64,000 nt of DNA, taken from Dipylidium caninum (lineage: Eukaryota; Platyhelminthes; Cestoda; Cyclophyllidea; Dipylidiidae). This document shows positions 22,601-32,430 of the stretch, piece by piece (position 1 is the first letter of the stretch; every line of letters begins with the position of its first letter). The DNA lies in NCBI GenBank assembly GCA_017562135.1, contig QEYB01001381.1:248001-312000 (forward strand). Reading direction: 5' to 3'. The position numbers and the translations under genes are program-made. The notes under the pieces were generated by a model. It did no database searches and was not told the origin of the DNA. It saw only the letters and a program-made list of their open reading frames with translations.

Positions 22601-25600
22601 TTTATAATTTCCATTGTATCGTTAAAGTGTTTTAAGTGTCAAACTTATATCTTTTTTTCACATTGGTTGGACTTCCATCCTTCTTTTAGTGCAAAATTAT
22701 ACCGCTTAGTTCCGTAATTTTGCTTTTATCCCGCTTCAAAATAGAATAACAATATGTGTACTTCGGACATCTTTTGTTGTACTATTTCCAAAGACGAGGA
22801 CTCATCGCAAGCACACAAGAAGCCTTGAAAGAAAGGCAATGGTAAAATTGCTGGTTTCCATTTCATTTCGATGATTTTTCACTGAAAAATGACGCCCGCG
22901 TCAGTCGAGGCCATTGTCATGTCAAATCGTCAGAGCACAGGACGCGCGATGTTGCAGAGAAGCTCAGATGCGAATCGCATACACGCGTTGAAAAGAAAGT
23001 TGAAAAAGCCTAGCTATGCCAGGAAACTCGACCTTTTGATCCCTCACCAGTTTGAGATCGAGATGCGTCGACTCCGAAGCCATTAGCCCTGGTCTTGCGC
23101 CTTCAGACTACCATCAAATCCTTGTCCCATGCAGAACTCCTCAAATGGTAAAATTGTTAATGACGCGGATGATGTCAAATCACACTCAATACTCGTTTTG
23201 TGGGAGTTGACATCAGAAGTTTTATGAATGTGGTAAAATAACACTGCTCGAAAGGCGGCAAAAAGCCACCGTGCAAAACGGACAGTACCCAATCGAATAA
23301 AGTCTGGTTTTTAAGCAAAAAATTTCGGATTTTCAAAGCCACTCAAAATCCGAAATAACTCAGCTGCTAACGCAATAGTTGACTCCAGACTCCCCAAGTG
23401 GCCACTCGCCTTGTCTCACGGGCACCTCGTGGTCATCTCGCCAGCCTCGTGACTGGTTTTAAGCGGCTCTGGCTGCTCAACTCCCCACCTTCAACATTAG
23501 TCGAACGCCTACAAGGCTGCGGTTGCGCTTGATTTCTTGCTTCACCAACTAACTCCACTCGACTTTGCTTTCAGAGCGACAACCCACAATCAGCAATGAC
23601 AACTCCGTCTCCCACGCCCCCGAAGACGAGTACGTTTACTTTAATTAAATCTGGCAATTATTACATAGAAAACCGTTGTTACACTAGAACTTATCTAAGC
23701 CACTTTCGCAAGCAACCTCTGAAAACATCCTCCACAGGGAAGATGCTGCATAAGTAAAAAGAATTGAAGGAATTACGCACGATTAGTAGGGCCTCCTGCA
23801 CTTTTAATAGGTCATTTTCGTGATCCATTTGTCAGAACTTGTCAGGTTATCCTCCCAGCTGCCTCTACCCCATCATGTCTGGTGTGGATACAAGAGACAG
23901 AGAACTTTTTCTCATAGGTTAAATGTATTTTAGAATAACTTTTGTTATGTATAAGAAATAGTTGTTAGAAGGGGACCTTTAAGTCAAAATGCCGTGATGG
24001 AATAGAGGTCAGCCCAGGAGCCTAGTAATATCGAAAGTTACCGTGATTGTATGAGAGACAACCATGAAGAGCATCAATGCCCTCGTGATGAACAACGGGA
24101 ACCCCTTCGCTCCGATTCATTCCCACATTAGTCACTTTTCTTAAGCACAAACCTTCCTCGAACAGTTCGTCATTATTGAGCACGACAAGAACTCAATTCC
24201 TTCAGATAGCACATATCTTACGTGAGACGTCTCCTACCAGGCTACTTGGGATGGGAGCATTAAATCCACGTGCCAACAAAAGGCCTAAAGTAGGTCGACC
24301 TGAGGATAATGTCGGTCCTCAAATGGCTGAGACATGCCTCTCCATTTGCATACCACTAAGCTCTTGCATTTAAACATTCCTTCCCTGACGCATCTCAAGA
24401 GAATCCTGACTCACTACTAGCCATGGGATGCTGGCAATAAAGGGGTTTGTCGGACAACCTCACGTGTTAGTTAAGAACAATGCATTCTTGCTTCATGCCT
24501 CATTCAGATCTTAGAGTTAGGATTAACTGCTTCGTGAAAGTGCCAACTGATGAACTTGGAAGGGTCCAAATAAATGACGGTTGTTGAGTTTGAGTTGATT
24601 CGCCTGGTCAAGTCTGTTTTCGTTCGCTCACTTCATGGAAATTAAAAATAAAGATAAACCGCCTTCTACTCTGCCTTGCACACAATATGTATATGCATGA
24701 GATTGCATGAAACTCCTCAGGTTAAATGATACTTCTCATTATTTTGTGAGGTCAACGGATGAATAGTTGTGAGATCATCGTCCCCTAACTCTTCACGTAT
24801 ACTTAGCAAATCATAAAACTAGAATGTGGTCTTTTTGATTGGCTGATCAAATTCCCTCCTTCGCAGAGATGTCCAATCGGAGACACTCTTGAGCGATACT
24901 CAAGACGTACCTCAAGCTCGCCATTCACCCACGGCCAGCGTTGAATTTATCCGCCAAAACAGTGATTCTGTAGCCAATCAAAACGGAGGAAAATCGGGGC
25001 CACCTAACTTGCGAACTGAGGTTTTATCCCGTTTCACAATTGGTTCGGTTCAAATACCCACCAGTTCCAGGGTTGGTGTTTCAGCGTTGGGAGGTGTGAG
25101 GCATCAGTCACTGCTTTCGAATTTCACCGACTACGTTCCACAGGCCCACAGACCTTATGTGTCCAGATATATTGACTCTACTGGATGTTTCCACTGGGTC
25201 CCGGATACGCCAATTGAAAGGGTCAAGCTGGTGAGTGTCCGCACTTCTGACTGATTTCGTTATCGAGATAGAAAGTACTGGCTGCTTGATACAGAGACCC
25301 GAAAATGCCCTCGCTTGGCGTTGGGCGTATGTTCAAATCATGCAGTATTTATGATAACTAAGACAGAAAATTTCACACAATCATACGGTTACGGAGACCA
25401 TCTCTTTATTGGAAGTGCACTAAATGGAATGTTAAGCGTAAATGTTATGCATCGAGATAGTTAACTACTAATTTAGCTGTAGTAACATGTTTCAGACACC
25501 GGTTGAGGCGATGAAGTACCAATTCAGGGACCACTACCTACTCTGCATCGTTGGACCCATGGCGGGCGAGTCACTGAACCTCAAGAGTTTTGTCTTTCCT

Positions 25601-27321
25601 TTGCGTTTTTATTGGATGGAGGTGAAAGACATTGTCATTTTGGGTGACACCACAGTCATAAATGAGGAGGAATGGGTGAAAATTAAAAACATCCCGCATG
25701 TTTTCCTCGTTCAGGTGCGTGAATGATTAATTGCCTTACCCTCCAAGGTCCTACTTGCCTAACTAACGTTGCTCCTTCTGCCCGCCTCGGTGTTACAGGG
25801 TAACCCCTGCAGCTTGAATGATCTAAATGCAGTTCGATTAAAGCATTGTGCAGCTTGTACGATTCTCGGGGAGTCAGCTCGTGACGATGAGGAGGACCAA
25901 TGCCTAAGAGACAAGAATATCTCCTTTCTGCCATGACAATCCGAACAATGATTGAAGAGTCGCCAAGGTATATTCATATGACAACCGAGCTTCGTAAGTA
26001 CACATCTCTTTTTTATTCGGAATCCCCATGAATGGAGTGGTTAAGCTACTTTCTGCCCTATTCTCATAGACCATGAACAAAACGCACACCACTTCAGCTC
26101 AGCCGAATCGCATAATTTGGATTTCAAATTGCCACTGCGTTTCCAGGAGGCTTTTGCAAGAGGAATCATTTTTAGCAATACACTGCTGTATAGTTCTATC
26201 AGTTCCGTAAGTACTGAAGTGTCCGTGAGTAGAGAGCAAATTGGTAGTTCTGTTACAACTGGTTATATTCTTTAATGTTTATTTGGCACTTCAAGTGAAG
26301 TAAAGACTGCCTGAGATGTAAGTGAACGCAATGTGGGCAACCAAAGTTGATCAAAGTAGATTTCGCCTCACTAACTCCATCAGTAGTCATATACCCACTG
26401 GTCAAACACAAGGAATTCAAGTTCTAAGTATAATCATATTGAAGATACTGCATATCCACATTAACAAAATGAAAGACTAGCCATTTTATCTCAAACCACT
26501 ACTATCTTCCTTGTTTAGTTGTATTTCAGTGGAGCAGTTTTCCAATTTCTACGGGTTCTTCTCTTTGGAATATCCGTGGAAGAGTTGGAATCGGCTAACC
26601 TTCTACATAATGGTGGGTTTCCAGGGTAAAGACACCTTCAAAACAGTTTTTTTTCGATTTTATCGATATATTTACTCTTGATAGGTTTACAACGTGGAAA
26701 TCGGAGTACGGGTTGTAAAGTTACAGGTGTTCGAGTTGCTCTGCTTAAGATGTGCGAATTCCCATTCGGAAGCCTTTTCACGAGGACAGTCAAGGTAGTA
26801 TCATTTACCATCAAGACTTTGTCTGACATGTTGTGTGAAAACGAAAGTGGATCTTTCTTGTCGTTAATTGTCATGTCATTTACCTTTTAGCGGCCTCTTA
26901 GGTATAAAGATGTGTTCACACACTCGTTGATGTGTTGGAGGATTCTCTGTCTTGGAATATACCGATTGGATCGCCGCGGTTTCCGTGTTGTTGTCACAAA
27001 CCCACCCAAAACTCTGAAAATTCACACTACTGACCAGGTGAGGGGGCAAATCTAAAGTTGAAATGTTTCAGTCGGACAAATGATTTAAAGCCGTTGTTAA
27101 CCTCCTAATGTTCTCAGATATTCTGCTTCGTCCCAAGTGAATGCACTGCTCTAACAGAGGACACAATGAGCGCCTTTTCTACACCCACCTTTGAGTCTAA
27201 CGTATTCTTTTCAAGGACTCCTGCTACGACGTATGCCGGCATGTCAGCGATGGAATTAGCACGCCAAAGTGCTAGTGTGATGCGAAATCTCAGACAAAAT
27301 GTTCAGTGTCGAGAAGGATGA
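10641..27321 (+). CDS. divergent Slo/BK-family potassium channel alpha subunit
   Basis: Membrane K+ channel of 23 coding exons, about 1306 residues. Exons: 10641-11369, 12343-12404, 12696-12731, 12805-12925, 14022-14133, 15062-15213, 15460-15630, 16737-16828, 18032-18148, 20515-20773, 21063-21230, 21315-21424, 21623-21784, 21870-21973, 23575-23629, 24867-25230, 25496-25714, 25799-25993, 26070-26206, 26519-26612, 26685-26794, 26891-27037, 27118-27321. All phases agree except one base missing near 25919. S0 is at about 37-57 (QWWFPLALTAA), S1 at 244-264, S4 around LGFLRALNIF (355-364), the filter TVGFGDFYP at 436-444, S6 ends FVPEIF, RCK1 starts HVVVCGH (493), and RCK2 follows FHWVPDTPIE. S0 plus S1-S6 plus tandem RCK is the Slo1/Slo3 layout, not Slo2. 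Typical BK is 1100-1240 residues; the excess is mainly the S0-S1 linker. S4 charges and the calcium bowl are missing, so calcium and voltage gating may differ. The family is certain; the subtype is a diverged paralogue. Confidence 0.93.
13094..13128 (+). repeat. 14-G run and G-rich tract in a Slo intron
   Basis: Fourteen consecutive G (13094-13107) followed by further G3-G4 blocks. This is enough to form a G-quadruplex in the sense-strand pre-mRNA of the channel intron 12926-14021. Confidence 0.85.
13895..13910. repeat. 16-bp perfect palindrome GTCACATATATGTGAC
   Basis: Self-complementary sequence in the Slo intron 12926-14021, flanked by AT-rich DNA. It could be chance or a dimeric protein site. 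Confidence 0.7.
17289..17307 (+). repeat. (GAA)n microsatellite
   Basis: About six GAA units in the Slo intron 16829-18031. Confidence 0.8.
18149..20514. other. longest Slo intron, with one copy of a dispersed repeat
   Basis: A 2366-nt intron with no exon needed: the flanking exons join in phase 2 into ISP-like RCK1 sequence (VSPLDFALRAIL). Part of it (about 19588-19685) resembles 51135-51235 and is listed as a repeat. Confidence 0.75.
19588..19685 (+). repeat. dispersed repeat, copy 1
   Basis: Shares ordered blocks with 51135-51235: GGTTTC..CTGG, AGGAAGAAAT.ACGG, CTCCTTGG.CAT and GATGAAATTTC. The best-aligned 50 bases look about 85 percent identical by eye. Too short to classify; probably a decayed interspersed element. 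Confidence 0.6.
25910..25924 (+). other. apparent single-base frameshift in the Slo RCK2 exon
   Basis: In exon 25799-25993 the frame reads DDEEDQCLRDKN up to about 25918, matching the BK block that contains LQDKE. Homology then continues one base off (LLSAMTIRTMIEE, matching the BK ILASLNIK region) to the donor at 25994. The unshifted frame meets TGA within seven codons. One extra base would also give the exit phase that the next exon requires. No GT-AG intron fits. Either an assembly deletion or a true mutation. Confidence 0.75.
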
Positions 27322-27365
27322 CCCTGATTATAAGAGAGATTTTGACGACCGAAATCTTCATATTT

Positions 27366-27371
27366 AATAAA
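27366..27371 (+). terminator. polyadenylation signal of the Slo-like gene
   Basis: AATAAA 45 nt after the stop codon, in AT-rich sequence. Confidence 0.6.
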
Positions 27372-28321
27372 TAAGATCAACTAAATCTGTGATATACTTT
27401 GCAACCGTAACAACTTATTGATTGTCTTATTCACCATTGAAGTGTTACAAACCTAAGACGTCCTGACGTGGGTTCTATGACACGACCGTAAATCTGATCC
27501 GGAGGGAAGGATGGTTGTGATGGCAACACCGTTACCTGTGGAAGAAGGTAGAATACTAAGAAACTCGTTTTTCTATAATAAGGGGAAACGCTAACTTAGG
27601 TAGTATCCACTAAGGTCCCATAGAAATTGGTAGAAACACCTGGAGGAGTTGAAATCAGGCTCTTCGGTTACTTATATTTTTCATAACTCCTGATCAAGAC
27701 CTTGTAAAGTTCCAAATCCCTATTAGCATCACAGATTCTTTTCTTTTACCACCCCCAGACTGTAATCCTTTCGCTTTCTGGAACATTTTTAAAGGGTATA
27801 AATATGTCTCTGCATTGTAAAAAGGACTCTCGGACTTGCCTACAGGACTTTTGGTCTGCAATTTCCATAAAGGCAAACATGTGGAGCCAAAAGTAAGCTA
27901 AGAGAGTTCACGACAGACATAGAGAGCGTGTTAGGAAATACAACAGGTGGCATTACCACTGTAGGAAAGAAATAAGAATGCGATAATATAAAGTGAATTA
28001 ATGCATACAAACAATAAAAAGTTAGTATGATTTGGCACACTGAGCAACTATGTGTAAAAGTAACAAATCCATGCTGTAATCAGTGAATAACGGTAAGTTA
28101 AGTCTTCAATTACTTTATGATTATAGAATGAAGGGTAGCTAAATCAATTAATTGCAAATAGAACACCAATATATTTTTATTAAAATCTATTTGATACAAA
28201 TTATTTTTTAAGTTGATGATAATATTTAAATTGCCTGATTTCAAATATTTTGTTTTAACCAATATGCATGTTGCATTTATAAATTTAGTGCGACTGGTTG
28301 ACTCGTAAATCGGATGCTCTA

Positions 28322-28345
28322 ATTGGCTGAAGTTATCCAATCAAA
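28322..28345 (+). promoter_or_regulatory. paired CCAAT boxes upstream of the UIF-like gene
   Basis: ATTGG at 28322-28326 and CCAAT at 28337-28341, one on each strand, lie 79-98 bp before the ATG at 28420. The pairing and distance suit an NF-Y type core promoter. The AT-rich sequence before it (27.4-28.3 kb) shows no gene. Confidence 0.4.
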
Positions 28346-28419
28346 GGTTGAGATTGAATTTTTCATCTCTGCTATAGGCCGGATGGCATTCTGTCGTGCG
28401 CATCGCTCGGATAAAGACG

Positions 28420-30569
28420 ATGGAGTCTAGTAGCATGATTGATATGAGCTTAGGTAACCTCCTTGTTTCTTGGTAATCGCCGACATTCTTTCCCCGTCGA
28501 CGAAGGATGATATGATTAGTACTTAATGCTTCGTGCTTTTCACAACTTACCCTGGTTTCTCCTCTAGATGACATAATTAAGCTTAACAGGAAGACGAAGA
28601 AAGCTACCGCCTCAAAGCCGCAAACAAAGGCCCGTACGTTGTCGCTAAGGGGGATGAACGCTCTTCGACCATCCCTTGTGAGGCCTATGAAGTCACGCCA
28701 GGTTTCTGCGGCTCGAGCAATTTTTCAGCGTGCTAAACGAACAGCAGCAATTGCGGCGCGAGTTGCAGCAGACGCTGCAGCTTTAGTCGCGCCCTCCAGT
28801 GTTGGTGCTCAAAGTGGTCGGCGCAATGGTCGTAAGTCCCCAGTTAACGGTATCACAAGATGACCTGTTCGACTAGGATTTCGATCTCACGGTGCGCCAA
28901 ACTTGCACTGCTGTTCTAACCTTTTGTGCCTGTTTTTGTGTTTTCGCAGACAGAATGTGGTCAATGGAGCAGGAGGTTCGCAGGGGTTGATTGTTGGCTT
29001 GTAGATAGACCGTCGCTTGCTGACTGGTCACCACCACGCACGGAAGATTCCTGCTGGTGTTCCTTTTGGCCTCCGTATTTCATTTCGAAGGCGACTGTTC
29101 GGTTAAGGCCATGAATTGCAGTCACTATTGTGCGGTTTTGATTGCCAGGGTACGATAGATGGGTTATAAGCGACAACGCGCCACAGACCGTTGAGAAGGA
29201 GCAATTGTGTTCGGGCGACATAGCGCAGAAGCTGTTAAAAGTATATGTGAATGATTGGATTGTTTTACTTTGCTCCATTCGTGTCTGTCCCCCGTCAAAA
29301 CTCAACTGAGGAGTATAACTTCGAACTACGTTCAAGACGGAGTCTACTTGTGAATGCGAGAGTGGATCCCTGTTTTTCTTGTGGACCTCGTACCATTATT
29401 TGGCGCCCCGCATCATTCTGTACGGTTAATGATCGGGGATGTCACTACGAAACTAATAACCCATATATATCCAATGAGCGGGAAAAGGATTTCCGGTACG
29501 CTGCGACTTCCAAGCGAAAACGTTTTGGATCTCCGCACGTTGGAGAGAGTAGCCGAGTATTCTCGACCTCCGTTACCAACCCGCCTAGTATGCCCCCTTC
29601 ATGACAAGGTGTTGCGATGACCGGGAATACTGTGACCCGAAGAGGCTGGTGACAAGATGTTTTTTGGATGTTTGGATTGTGTTGGAAAACTGGCCTGAGT
29701 CAACTCAACTCACCCAGTTCATAAATTTGCCGTACGGGAAAGGTTGCAATTCCTTTGGCAGTGTATCCAGCGTCCCAATCCTTGGTGGTTTTAATTGCTC
29801 CTCCGCGCCCAAGACCCACATATCTGCTGCGGCCGTTATTGGTTCATTCCAAGCGCTTGCGATTCTCTCGTAATCCGATGTGTGTTCTACAGCCGTTGGT
29901 GCAACATGGAGCAATCGTCCTATAAATCGCAATTTGGCAGTTCGGCAAAGAATCATGGCAGTGAACCGTCAAATCTTCCAGCGCCAGCGCACCAACAATC
30001 TTATTCGCCAAGGCGCTATCGGCCGACAGGGTGTACAATCGCAACGGTCACAATCAGGGCAGCAGGTGCGTTTGCAGGGAAGACTGCAAAGAAGACCAAT
30101 GAATACTCGGATTTTGCCCCGCAACAACAGTAATAGCAACATCGTTACCAGTAATAACATTCGTCGCCGAAATTGGTCTTTTAACGACTATGGTGGACAG
30201 CGTCAAGTCAGCCGAATTGGCAACCAAAGTAGGTGGAGTGCTAATTTTTTAGGTGGTTTTTTATCAGGTCCTTTGTCTTACTTTGATTTGTCTTTAGATT
30301 TTGCAATTCGTCGTCGCGGGGTCAGCAGTGGACTTGTGGTAAGGACTCAGGCAAACGCGATGCCTACTCGCTATCAGCATTACATTCAACAGGCGCGGGC
30401 CCTAATTCGTGCTCAGGAGGAACGTCAAAATGATAACCTTGGTGGCTTCAACAACCGAACTAACCATTCCATTTATGTCGACGTTCCGGCGAGAAATGGT
30501 GGTATCGGGGGCCTCTCCAGTAATCGTTATGTGGGCAGGAATGGGGCGCGCGGGCGTTTTAGACGCTAG
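28420..30569 (+). CDS. UIF/FYTTD1-like mRNA export adaptor (UAP56-binding motif protein)
   Basis: Exons 28420-28453, 28568-28831, 29893-30228 and 30298-30569 give about 301 residues; human UIF is about 318. Splicing exon 1 to exon 2 recreates MIDMSLDDIIKLNRK, the UAP56/DDX39B-binding motif found at the start of ALYREF and UIF. There is no RRM domain, which argues for UIF over ALYREF. The rest is basic and rich in Arg, Asn and Gln (QIFQRQRTNNLIRQG), with an alanine-rich helix in exon 2, and ends ARGRFRR. Expected role: recruiting the mRNA export machinery in the nucleus. The third intron (30229-30297, 69 nt) keeps the frame, so unspliced RNA would insert 23 mostly hydrophobic and aromatic residues. 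The intron after exon 2 is 1061 nt. The motif is firm; UIF orthology is inferred. Confidence 0.75.
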
Positions 30570-30922
30570 AGCCTGATTGGTGCGGATTCCCTATCCTCCA
30601 TTGCATGCATCTGCGTTTGTGACGTCTTTCACCAGACTCAACAGCTCTGCCCTCCTAAGTCAGGCGCACGTACTTCTTTTGTCTACATGCATGCACCCCT
30701 TTTCTGCGCTGGTCTACCTTTCTGTGAATATCCGTTACTACCGCATTATTGTGCAAATATACAACTTCTTAGTCATTCGTCTGTGCGCTTCACCTGTCAC
30801 GCCTTTTATTGTGGATTGCGGGGTTGTGGTCCACCCTCCCCTGCTCACTTATTCCGAGGCTGACGAGTCGACTGCCCAAGAGAAGGAGATATTCTTCATT
30901 CTCTAATGAAAAGTAAAAAAAG

Positions 30923-31340
30923 TTCTTGCAAAGACTCGACAATTCATTGCACTCCGAAGAGAGCAGACTGCCGTTAAGTTCCTTCAGCGAGCAGCAAGAA
31001 TCAGATCCGCAGTGCCGGACGAGGCCGCATTGGCGCTTTTCTTCGAGGACGTGTGGACTTCTGGCCGATTTGAAAAGCTGCTGCTTTCTGTGGCCGCGGT
31101 TACCAAGTTGCCAGCGGATGCTATGGTGAAAGCCGAGGTCAAGTGGGGACAAGGCGTTCTCCAACTTGGCCATTCAAGTTCAACGCTGCCCACGAAGTGG
31201 CCGACAAAATGGTGGCCGCTTACTGGCGTCTACTCGGATTGCATGCGGCAAATCTTGGCTGGTCATCGAAGTGCGTGGAGCGCTACGAAATGCTCTGCGT
31301 AGGCGGCACGAGAGACCTCTTCGTGGTCCGCCATTAGGGC
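30923..31340 (+). pseudogene. frame-broken coding-like stretch, unidentified
   Basis: A GC-rich block with protein-like sequence that changes frame twice. Frame 1 runs from about 30923 (REQTAVKFLQRAARIRSAVP, then FFEDVWTSGRFEKLL) to about 31146. A short piece, DKAFSNLAIQ, follows in frame 2. Then frame 3 gives FNAAHEVADKMVAAYWRLLG and ends GGTRDLFVVRH at a stop near 31337. Single-base shifts near GGGG at 31145 and near 31180 would link them. No GT-AG pair of realistic size fits. It may be a decayed gene, assembly indels, or chance in GC-rich DNA. No family recognised. Confidence 0.33.
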
Positions 31341-31876
31341 AGGCGGAATCCAACGCGTGGATGCCCCTGCGTTAAAGCCGCAAACCACAAACAGGTCGTG
31401 GTTGGGCATGTGTCCCTCTTGGGTGTGCAGTAGGCTCCCCGACGAGTCGGCGACGACGCTCTGCTGTTTTCCAAGAAGTGGGGAAGGAAGCGGGAGGACG
31501 TGCGCTCGATTGTTCCACTGATCCACTTCTATGACACTGCTCAAAATTCCAGTGTTACTTCTGAGAATGGTGCCCAGGGAATCTCAGAGTCGCATCGAAT
31601 AAAGATGCTTGAACTTCTGCTAAATTTGGTTTCGAAGGATGGCCCAGTTCTACGGAGCACAGGCTCTTAAGGTTTGCACTCTTTATAATTGTGGCCATGA
31701 TTTTGACGGGGCATAAGATTGTAATGGGGGTTGCTTTTTCAGAGAATAAATTACACATGGTTTCCGGTTGTTAAACACTGCTAAAAACAGAGTTTCAAGG
31801 TCGGAATGTACTCTCAACTCCTCGAACGGGAATCACTCAAATTTAAGACAGGTGACGCTACGCAAAGTAGTCGGGT

Positions 31877-32430
31877 ATGAGACGTGGTCGTCGTGGCAGC
31901 ACTGGAAGAGGTCGGCGTGCCTCGTATCGCAGACGCACTGCTGAGCAAGAGAATCAACCGCCAAACCCATCGGTAATGGAACTCGGAGAAGGTATCGAAG
32001 GCACGACACCGATGGTTCTAGTCCCCCCACTCACCATGAGGGAAATGATGGCCCTCCAGAGCCGGCTGCTCCAGGGTCAGACGGAGGTCGAGCAGTTAGT
32101 GTACTCAATACGCGATTCCGTTGATCAATTCACTGACAGCATTGGAGGTAAAACCTCCCCCCCCCCTGTTTTTGATGTTGCCCAACAAGTGTTTCACTGT
32201 TGTTAATCCACTTTTAAGGCGAGGAGAATACTTTTCGCGGTGCGGCGAGACGGCCAGTTCTACGCAGCCTCAACATATCAGACCCGGTTTTTCGTTTGTT
32301 CGCGTCCAGAATCCGTGTTGAACAGAACGAGGACGCTTTGAGGCAGTTGGTAGATCTCCTCAACTGTGGTTCCTTGGTTGGTTTTGATTTTGTACTGATG
32401 GCCCCAACGACTAATGGAAATGAGCCATAA
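31877..32430 (+). CDS. small RG-rich protein, copy A of a local paralogue pair
   Basis: Exons 31877-32147 and 32219-32430, 160 residues, with a 71-nt intron in phase 1. The N-terminus is an Arg-Gly tract (MRRGRRGSTGRGRRASYRRR) typical of nuclear RNA-binding tails. A helical stretch follows (MREMMALQSRLLQGQTEVEQ, ending SIRDSVDQF just before the intron). After the intron comes RLFASRIRVEQNEDALRQLV, with acidic and hydrophobic spacing. Copy B on the opposite strand shares the RG start, the phase 1 intron followed by a GE dipeptide, and the pattern R-(V/I)-x-(I/V)-E-x-x-E-x-x-L-R. No known domain was recognised. The stop is followed by an overlapping open frame (32421 on) of doubtful meaning. 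Confidence 0.55.

Noticed and set aside
26613..26625. Use of the donor GTAAAG at 26626 for the Slo exon starting 26519
   Set aside because: It would put the next exon into a frame with a stop; the GTGGGT donor at 26613 gives the right phase and BK-like sequence.
28926..29114. Open frame after the acceptor at 28949 as UIF-like exon 3
   Set aside because: The possible frames hit stops or give no Arg/Gln-rich sequence; the acceptor at 29892 joins in phase and composition.
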